Origin: Planctomycetota bacterium
Lineage (GTDB): Bacteria > Planctomycetota > Phycisphaerae > Phycisphaerales > SM1A02
Assembly (NCBI GenBank): GCA_022567855.1
Contig: JADFGE010000056.1
Span: forward strand, 1 to 10,878
Direction of reading: 5' to 3'
Length of the DNA: 10,878 nucleotides
Shown in pieces: positions 6,228-10,878 of this stretch. The notes beneath the pieces were generated by a model. It was given only the letters and a program-made list of their open reading frames with translations. It was not told the DNA's origin and did no database searches. Made by a program: the position numbers and the translations under genes. Numbering within the stretch: position 1 is the stretch's first letter; each line of letters opens with the position of its first letter.

Positions 6228-6800
6228 TCACTGCCGGAACTCCTCAAAATATTTTTTTGTAATTTCGTCGGCTCGAAGGGCGGTCAAAGCGTGATGTAGC
6301 CGCGATTTGACGGTCCCCAGCGGGATATTCATCACGGTGGCGATTCCTTGAAGCGAAAGACAATCGACATAGCGGAGGAACACAACCTCGCGTTGACCGG
6401 GAGGAAGGTTGTTGACGATCGCAGCGAGCTGTTCGCGAACTTCGGCTGCGTCAGGATTGGTGGATGCGGCCGCCGTTGGAGGAAGGTCGCGCAGGTACGT
6501 CATTCGACGAGCCTGGCGTTGCATTGAAATCGCGATGTGGCGTACGACCGGGTAGAGGAATGTCCTCATATTCGACTGCAGCTGAAAGCCGGGGAACTTG
6601 CGCAGAAAATACTCGAAGGTCTGCTGAAGCACATCCAGCGATTGCTCAGGGTCATTTGTGAATCGAAAAGCAAGATCAACGACCCACCGTCGATGTCGGT
6701 TGTACAGCGCGGCAAAGGCTTGGAGATCACCGGTATCGGCCGCCTCGACGAGTTGAGCGTCGCTGCGTGGATCGTCGAATTGAGGTTTCTTTGGCGGCAT
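6228..6800 (-). CDS. ECF-type RNA polymerase sigma factor
   Basis: The 190-residue protein has the two-domain layout of extracytoplasmic-function sigma-70 factors. Region 2 covers about 25-97 (DLQAFAALYNRHRRWV, then DVLQQTFEYFLRKFPGF with the conserved acidic-aromatic pattern, then TFLYPVVRHIAISMQRQARR). Region 4 covers about 122-176 (LPPGQREVVFLRYV, then the helix-turn-helix LQGIATVMNIPLGTVKSRLHHAL). It would direct core polymerase to a small set of promoters, possibly including its own. The ATG at 6800 is preferred to the upstream GTG at 6875, since residues before it (with Trp and Cys scattered) do not look like sigma sequence; no clear Shine-Dalgarno is seen for either. It is the first gene of the operon down to 3075, with 53 bases to the dockerin gene. 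I could not make out a convincing promoter in 6801-6960. Confidence 0.92.
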   Translation of the reverse strand: MPPKKPQFDDPRSDAQLVEAADTGDLQAFAALYNRHRRWVVDLAFRFTNDPEQSLDVLQQTFEYFLRKFPGFQLQSNMRTFLYPVVRHIAISMQRQARRMTYLRDLPPTAAASTNPDAAEVREQLAAIVNNLPPGQREVVFLRYVDCLSLQGIATVMNIPLGTVKSRLHHALTALRADEITKKYFEEFRQ

Positions 6801-6960
6801 CCGACACAGGGTCTGGGCTTGGGTCCAAAAATCAACCACGGCAGAGCGCCATGGTACCGGGACGCTGCGCGTCACCCGCTAGACAGGCAAAATCGTGGAT
6901 ATTTGGCGGTCGAGTTACCTAGACTGCAAGGCTGGTCGTCAGACTCCGAAGATATACACG

Positions 6961-7509
6961 ATGGATTGGATGCTGTATGTCGTCGCGTCGGTGTTCGCAC
7001 TCATTGGGCTGTTGTGTGTCGGGCTCGTCATGCTTCAGCTTCCGGGGGCGTGGATCATGCTTGCGCTGGCGGTGGTGATCGAGCTGTTTGATCACTGGTA
7101 TCTTTCCGACGAGCCGGCGGTCACGTTCGGATGGTGGTGGCTTGGGGGGTGTGCGGCCCTGCTTGGGATTGGCGAGCTGATTGAACTCGTGGCGAGCATT
7201 GTCGGCGCGAAGAAGGGCGGGGCGAGCAAGCGAGGCATGTGGGGGGCATTGATCGGTGGGATCGCAGGCGCGATTGTGTTCCAAGTGGCGGTGCCGATCC
7301 CGATCTTCGGCGCGCTGGTGGGGGCGATCGTTGGCACGTTCGTCGGAGCGATTGTGGGCGAAATGACCGGCCACCAACCACAAACGCTCAAAGGCTCGGT
7401 GAAGCCGGCGATCGGCGCGTCGATCGGGCGGATCATCGCGTCGATGAGCAAGGTGGGCATCGCGCTGGCGGTGTGGATCGTTTTGTGTGTGGCGGCGTTC
7501 TGGCCGTGA
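6961..7509 (+). CDS. DUF456 family glycine-rich membrane protein
   Basis: The 182-residue integral membrane protein carries the hallmarks of DUF456: QLPGAWIMLALAVV (26-39), GELIELVASIVGAKKGGASK (71-90) and repeated small-residue helices (WGALIGGIAGAIVF, FGALVGAIVGTFVGAIVGE). Four to six membrane segments are likely: about 5-24, 28-46, 56-80, 94-112, 115-135 and 162-180. The biochemical function of the family is unknown; the glycine-zipper helices suggest tight packing or oligomerisation. The ATG at 6961 is chosen over a GTG at 6895, because the extra 22 residues are polar and atypical for the family; the Shine-Dalgarno is weak or absent. The gene is divergent from the sigma factor operon and convergent with the pilus ATPase gene, so it appears to be a single-gene unit. 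Confidence 0.88.
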   Translation: MDWMLYVVASVFALIGLLCVGLVMLQLPGAWIMLALAVVIELFDHWYLSDEPAVTFGWWWLGGCAALLGIGELIELVASIVGAKKGGASKRGMWGALIGGIAGAIVFQVAVPIPIFGALVGAIVGTFVGAIVGEMTGHQPQTLKGSVKPAIGASIGRIIASMSKVGIALAVWIVLCVAAFWP

Positions 7510-7510
7510 T

Positions 7511-7540
7511 GAAAAAGAGGCACGGCACCCCGGGCCGAGG
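7511..7540 (-). terminator. Possible intrinsic terminator of the pilus operon
   Basis: On the minus strand, downstream of the ATPase stop, a short GC hairpin (CGGC, 7-base loop, GCCG at 7523-7537, extendable by one pair across a mismatch) is followed after seven bases by a run of five T (7516-7512). The stem is short and the distance to the T-run is longer than usual, so this is tentative. The whole gap between the two convergent stops is only 39 bases. Confidence 0.35.
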
Positions 7541-7548
7541 CTCGTTGG

Positions 7549-9360
7549 TCAGATTGTCGCTTCGGTGACGCGCAGGACTTCTTCGACGGTGGTGGAGCCT
7601 GCGGCGACCTTCTGGAAACCATCTTCGCGCAACGTCACCATGCCGCGCTCGATACACATGCGCCGAAACTCGGTGACGTTGGGGTTGCGGGCGATGGCGT
7701 CCCGAAGGTGATCGTCCAACAGAAGCAGCTCGTACAGTCCAACTCGGCCGCTGTAGCCGGTCTCCCGGCAGCGCGGACAGCCTTTGCCCTTCATCACTTG
7801 GGAAGCCGGGATGCCATGCATGGTGAGGAACTCCTCAATCTCCGGCGTCACGGTAAGCTCGGTCTTGCAGTGTTTGCAGATGCGTCGGACGAGTCGCTGG
7901 GCCAGCACTGAGTTCACGGCAGCCCCAATGAGGAACGGCTCGGTGCCGATGTTGATCAGTCTCGTAATCGACGAAGGGGCGTCGTTTGTATGCAGGGTCG
8001 AGAGCACGAGGTGCCCGGTGAGCGCGGCCTGAATCGCAATGGTGGCCGTCTCGAGGTCTCGGATTTCGCCGATCATGATCACGTCCGGGTCCTGACGGAG
8101 CAGCGCTCGCAGCGCAGTGGCGAAGGTCATCCCGATCTTCTCGTGCGCCTGGATTTGCGTGATTCCATCGAGGTTGTACTCGACGGGATCCTCAACGGTG
8201 GAGATGTTGAGTTTGCGGATATTCATCTGCTGGATCGATGAGTAAAGCGTCGTGGTTTTTCCCGATCCGGTAGGCCCGGTCACGAGCACGATCCCGTGCG
8301 GCAGGGCGACCTGGTTCTTCCAGATGGTCAACGTGTCCGGGGCAAACCCCAGCTCGTCCAAACCGACGTTGATCGACCGCGTATCGAGGATACGCAGCAC
8401 GGTCTTTTCGCCCTTTGGCGTGGGGACGGTCGAGACACGCAGGTCGATCTTCCTGCCTATGACCGTCGCGCGAATTCGGCCGTCTTGCGGCAGGCGGCGT
8501 TCGGCGATATCCAGGTTGGCCATGATCTTGATGCGCGAAGTGATGGCGGCGTGCATGCGCTTGGGCGGGTTCATCACGTCGAACAACACGCCGTCGATCC
8601 GGAACCGGACGCGAAGGGCTTTCTCCTCCGGCTCGATATGAATGTCTGACGCACCCTCTTTCATCGCTGTTTGAATGATGTGATTTACGAAACGTATAAC
8701 GGGCGAGGACGCGGCTTCCTGAGCGTCCGCATCGTCCTCCTTCTCCTGCACGACCTCGACGTCGTCCTCGTCGACGTCGGAGAGGATCTCGTCAATGTTG
8801 TACTCGTCTGCGTCGTCCTCGGTCATCGCTTCGACGATGCCTCGGATGTCGCCGGCGGTTACGAGTATGTGCTTGACCGAGGTGACGCCGAGACGGCGCT
8901 TGACGTCATCGAGGAGGAAGACGTCGTCGGGGCTCGCCGTGCCGATAAGCAGTCGCGAACCTTCCTTGCGCAGGGGCAGCACCAGGTTTTCCTTGCAGTA
9001 TTCGGGCCCGAGCCGGTTGAGCAGCTTGGCGTCAAAGGAATCGGAATCATCAATCTCTGCACGGGCGAAGGGCAGCCGGCTTTCCGACGCCACAACCTCC
9101 TGGACGGCGGCCTCGTCAACACCCATTTCTATCAGGATCTCCGAAAGGTGCCGACCCGGGGTCTGCTTGAGCACGCGCTGCGCCGCGTCCAACTGTTCTG
9201 ACTCAACAACGCCTCGATTGAGCAGTTGCTGACCAATATCACCACCCTCGGCGGCGCCACTGGCCTCATCCGGCGTGTAGAGGCTCGACAAGGCGTCACA
9301 GGGCCCTGGAGAGGACGACTTCGCCTTCTTGTGGCCAACCTCGCTCAGCTCATCACTCAT
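7549..9360 (-). CDS. pilB: Type IV pilus assembly ATPase PilB / type II secretion ATPase GspE
   Basis: The 603-residue cytoplasmic hexameric ATPase powers pilin polymerisation or pseudopilus assembly. The N-terminal MshEN / T2SSE_N region spans about 40-180 (GQQLLNRGVV, then EYCKENLVLPL). A strongly acidic linker follows (180-212, many Asp and Glu). The ATPase core shows SDIHIEP (238-244), the Walker A GPTGSGKTT (362-370), the Asp box near TVEDPVEYNLDGITQ (388-402), the Walker B DVIMIGEIRD (426-435) and the His box GHLVLSTLHTND (449-460). Four cysteines (C495, C498, C528, C531) form the zinc site typical of PilB/GspE. The ATG at 9360 follows an AGGA 6 bases upstream. It lies 52 bases after the PilP/GspC-like gene and is the last gene of the unit. 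The pilus assignment over secretion rests on the PilO neighbour. Confidence 0.93.
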   Translation of the reverse strand: MSDELSEVGHKKAKSSSPGPCDALSSLYTPDEASGAAEGGDIGQQLLNRGVVESEQLDAAQRVLKQTPGRHLSEILIEMGVDEAAVQEVVASESRLPFARAEIDDSDSFDAKLLNRLGPEYCKENLVLPLRKEGSRLLIGTASPDDVFLLDDVKRRLGVTSVKHILVTAGDIRGIVEAMTEDDADEYNIDEILSDVDEDDVEVVQEKEDDADAQEAASSPVIRFVNHIIQTAMKEGASDIHIEPEEKALRVRFRIDGVLFDVMNPPKRMHAAITSRIKIMANLDIAERRLPQDGRIRATVIGRKIDLRVSTVPTPKGEKTVLRILDTRSINVGLDELGFAPDTLTIWKNQVALPHGIVLVTGPTGSGKTTTLYSSIQQMNIRKLNISTVEDPVEYNLDGITQIQAHEKIGMTFATALRALLRQDPDVIMIGEIRDLETATIAIQAALTGHLVLSTLHTNDAPSSITRLINIGTEPFLIGAAVNSVLAQRLVRRICKHCKTELTVTPEIEEFLTMHGIPASQVMKGKGCPRCRETGYSGRVGLYELLLLDDHLRDAIARNPNVTEFRRMCIERGMVTLREDGFQKVAAGSTTVEEVLRVTEATI

Positions 9361-9412
9361 GCTTGATCCTGCTCTCGTGCTTCTTCTGGCGAACCATCAT
9401 GGGATGCCGACG

Positions 9413-10180
9413 CTATCGACCACGGTTAAGCTCGAGGACCACGTCAACCGTCAGCTTCAGCGACGGCTCGTTGGTCGTCAGCGTGATCGAATCGTGCGTA
9501 ATCGAGGTCACGCGAATCTCGATGCCTTCGGTCTCGATCGGGACAACCTCACCCAACCGAACAATGAGGCCGCTGAGGTTGGCCAGCGGCACGCTGCCCA
9601 TGATCACGGATTTCAAGCGGAGGCTGTGGCAAGCGCTCTCGATCTCCTCGCGCCGCTTGGCGCGGCTTCTTTCCAGCCGCCTCGATTCGTCGTCCCCGGA
9701 ATCAGGAACGGCCTGGTGAATCGGCCGAGCGTCCCTTTGGATCACGAACGGGTTGAACTGGACGTCGGTAAGGGGAATCTGGAGTGCGGTGTAGTCATCG
9801 CTCAGAACACCGACGACGGCGCGATGGCTCCTGACCAGGTCACCTGCGGACTGCGACGAACCGCCAGCCTGGGATTTGGTCACCGAAGTGAGAAACAGAT
9901 CGATCGTCTTCTCGATGGCGGTGTCACCCCGAGCTGCCGCGGTGATCTTGGAAAGGGCGTGCATGCAGAACAGTCCCCCCACCGCCAACACCACGACCGC
10001 AATCAGGACCAACGGGCCGGTCCGGCGTTTCTTGGCCGATCCGTCCAGCAGGTCGAGATCGCCGTCTTCGGCCGCAAACGTCCCGGTCCCCAGAGGCACC
10101 GTCGCTTCGGACGCCAAATCCTCCGCCTCCATGAGGTCGGCCGAGTCGGCGTTGTAGTGCTCGTGCTCGTGCTCACTCAC
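9413..10180 (-). CDS. PilP/GspC-like inner membrane assembly protein
   Basis: The 255-residue protein has an acidic cytoplasmic N-terminus (1-50) that begins with alternating His and Glu (EHEHEH, residues 3-8), a basic stretch KKRR (50-53), one membrane helix (about 55-72) and a periplasmic part. After a linker with the NPF motif in DVQFNPFVI (139-147) comes a charged, probably coiled segment (162-186). The last 65 residues (about 188-252, VIMGSVPLANLSGLIVRLGE to LTVDVVLELNR) look like the small beta domain of PilP/GspC (HR domain): a loop giving an exposed regulatory strand, then a value such as VTSITHDSITLT. It is not a lipoprotein, unlike classical PilP. The GTG start overlaps the PilO stop by four bases (GTGA) and has GGAG 8 bases upstream. 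The family call is by pattern and gene position, not by firm homology. Confidence 0.7.
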   Translation of the reverse strand: MSEHEHEHYNADSADLMEAEDLASEATVPLGTGTFAAEDGDLDLLDGSAKKRRTGPLVLIAVVVLAVGGLFCMHALSKITAAARGDTAIEKTIDLFLTSVTKSQAGGSSQSAGDLVRSHRAVVGVLSDDYTALQIPLTDVQFNPFVIQRDARPIHQAVPDSGDDESRRLERSRAKRREEIESACHSLRLKSVIMGSVPLANLSGLIVRLGEVVPIETEGIEIRVTSITHDSITLTTNEPSLKLTVDVVLELNRGR

Positions 10181-10764
10181 AACGGTCGCTCCAATCCTTC
10201 GTTGTTCACTGGCTGCTCGAAGTAGATGCTCAGTGTGAAGTCCGCCCGCATCAAGCCGGTGTCAAGCTCGGCGTCGTTCAGACCGCCGGTCTCCATGATT
10301 CGCTCCAGCTTCATCCGAGGCACGCGCGTGATCCGAGAAAGGTTCTCCATCTCCAGGAGGAATTGATAGAACCCGTCGAACCGGCCGGTCATACTCACCC
10401 GCAACGGCTGCTCCATGTACAGCGTCGCCAGAACGGGCTTCTCGCTCTTGACCGACTTCAAGTTCAAGTGGTTGCGCTTGGCCAGTTCCCAGACGTTCGC
10501 AAGAATGTCCTCGACTTGGTCGCGGTTGGGCAGCTTGGCTTCAATGAGCTCGACGGCCTCGCGACCCTGCTCGATGGCCAAGCCAATATCGTCGATTCGC
10601 TTGGCAACCTCGCGCAGCTTGTCGAGCTTGACCTGCTTGATCTCGATCTCCATCCGGGCCTGCGCGATCTCAGTGTTGCGCGGCTTGAAGACGTACCACC
10701 ACGAGGCCACGGGCACCGCCAGCAACACCACGAGGAAAATGAGTTCGCGAAATCCAAAGCGCAT
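10177..10764 (-). CDS. pilO: Type IV pilus inner membrane alignment protein PilO
   Basis: The 195-residue bitopic protein follows the PilO plan: short cytosolic tail, one membrane helix (about 8-26, IFLVVLLAVPVASWWYVF), a periplasmic coiled coil (about 30-78, rich in Glu, Lys, Leu) and a ferredoxin-like domain (about 84-184). The latter holds the typical run GRFDGFYQFLLEMENLSRI, then RVPRMKLERI, and a final strand ADFTLSIYF. PilO pairs with PilN and links the cytoplasmic ring to the outer secretin. The ATG at 10764 has a good Shine-Dalgarno, GAGGAG, 8 bases upstream. It starts three bases after the stop of the preceding gene and overlaps the next gene by four bases, so the three are co-transcribed and probably translated in a coupled way. 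Confidence 0.85.
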   Translation of the reverse strand: MRFGFRELIFLVVLLAVPVASWWYVFKPRNTEIAQARMEIEIKQVKLDKLREVAKRIDDIGLAIEQGREAVELIEAKLPNRDQVEDILANVWELAKRNHLNLKSVKSEKPVLATLYMEQPLRVSMTGRFDGFYQFLLEMENLSRITRVPRMKLERIMETGGLNDAELDTGLMRADFTLSIYFEQPVNNEGLERPL

Positions 10765-10767
10765 GAT

Positions 10768-10878
10768 TCAGTCTCCTCTGTTCGCAGCGTTCGGCACGGA
10801 GGCGGTTTTCTTCCAGTCCGGCGAGATAAAATGCAACTCGTCCGTCATCGGGTTCCTGAGATCCTGCGGTTTGAGCAA
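10768..10878 (-). CDS. C-terminal end of an upstream pilus gene (likely PilN-like), partial
   Basis: A minus-strand frame is open from the right edge to a TGA at 10770-10768 and gives 36 residues, including LLKPQDLRNPMTDELHF and ending in ANRGD. The gene start lies outside the window. The sequence alone does not identify a family. Its place directly before pilO, with three bases between stop and start, is where pilN sits in most type IV pilus operons, so a PilN C-terminus is the best guess. Confidence 0.6.
   Translation of the reverse strand: MLKPQDLRNPMTDELHFISPDWKKTASVPNAANRGD
10773..10778 (-). promoter_or_regulatory. Shine-Dalgarno GAGGAG for pilO
   Basis: GAGGAG lies 8 bases ahead of the PilO ATG and inside the last codons of the upstream gene. 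It is the best Shine-Dalgarno seen in the window; several other genes here have weak ones or none. Confidence 0.65.

Noticed and set aside
6801..6875. GTG start extending the sigma factor by 25 residues
   Set aside because: No Shine-Dalgarno supports it and the extension does not look like ECF sigma sequence.
6895..6960. GTG start extending the DUF456 protein by 22 residues
   Set aside because: The extension is polar and contains no membrane segment; the family starts directly with the first hydrophobic helix, as from 6961.
8251..9232. Several plus-strand open frames inside the pilus ATPase gene
   Set aside because: They are shadows of a strongly conserved gene with all catalytic motifs on the minus strand.

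Overview
The window is a GC-rich (by eye roughly 60%) bacterial chromosomal segment that looks like a member of the Planctomycetota, probably a Phycisphaerae-like lineage. The grounds are indirect: a sigma factor followed by a one-pass membrane protein ending in a dockerin, a cohesin-like exported protein, a VIT/von Willebrand A lipoprotein, a CxxCGYD-type peptide, and a type IV pilus cluster without a classic PilP lipoprotein. No rRNA, tRNA, CRISPR array, transposase or prophage gene is visible.

Layout. 1-275 is a window edge without a convincing gene, carrying a pair of facing hairpins (89-132). 276-2252 (minus) encodes a secreted 658-residue protein built of two copies of one helical module. 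Divergent from it, a 37-codon ORF (2251-2364, plus) overlaps by ATGA the start of a flavoprotein (2361-3020, plus) that keeps the flavin and substrate residues of iodotyrosine deiodinase. A third copy of the hairpin unit (3045-3064) lies in the short gap between this gene and the convergent operon to its right.

3075-6800 (minus) is one compact operon, read from right to left: ECF-type sigma factor; a protein with a short cytoplasmic N-terminus, one membrane helix and an external two-repeat dockerin (GTG start with its own RBS); an exported cohesin-like domain protein; and a large VIT + vWA lipoprotein. The last three genes overlap by 1 and 4 bases. My reading is an envelope-to-nucleus-of-transcription signalling unit: the dockerin protein is a candidate regulator of the sigma factor, and the cohesin-like protein is its candidate extracellular partner. 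This is inference from domains and gene order.

6961-7509 (plus) is a DUF456 glycine-rich membrane protein, divergent from the sigma operon and convergent with the pilus cluster. 7549-10878 (minus) is part of a type IV pilus / type II secretion assembly operon: the C-terminal end of an upstream gene (likely PilN-like), PilO, a PilP/GspC-like inner membrane protein, and the PilB/GspE assembly ATPase. The most unusual content is the sigma-dockerin-cohesin-VIT/vWA operon, followed by the deiodinase-like enzyme with its coupled micro-ORF, the covarying hairpin repeat, and the internally duplicated secreted protein.
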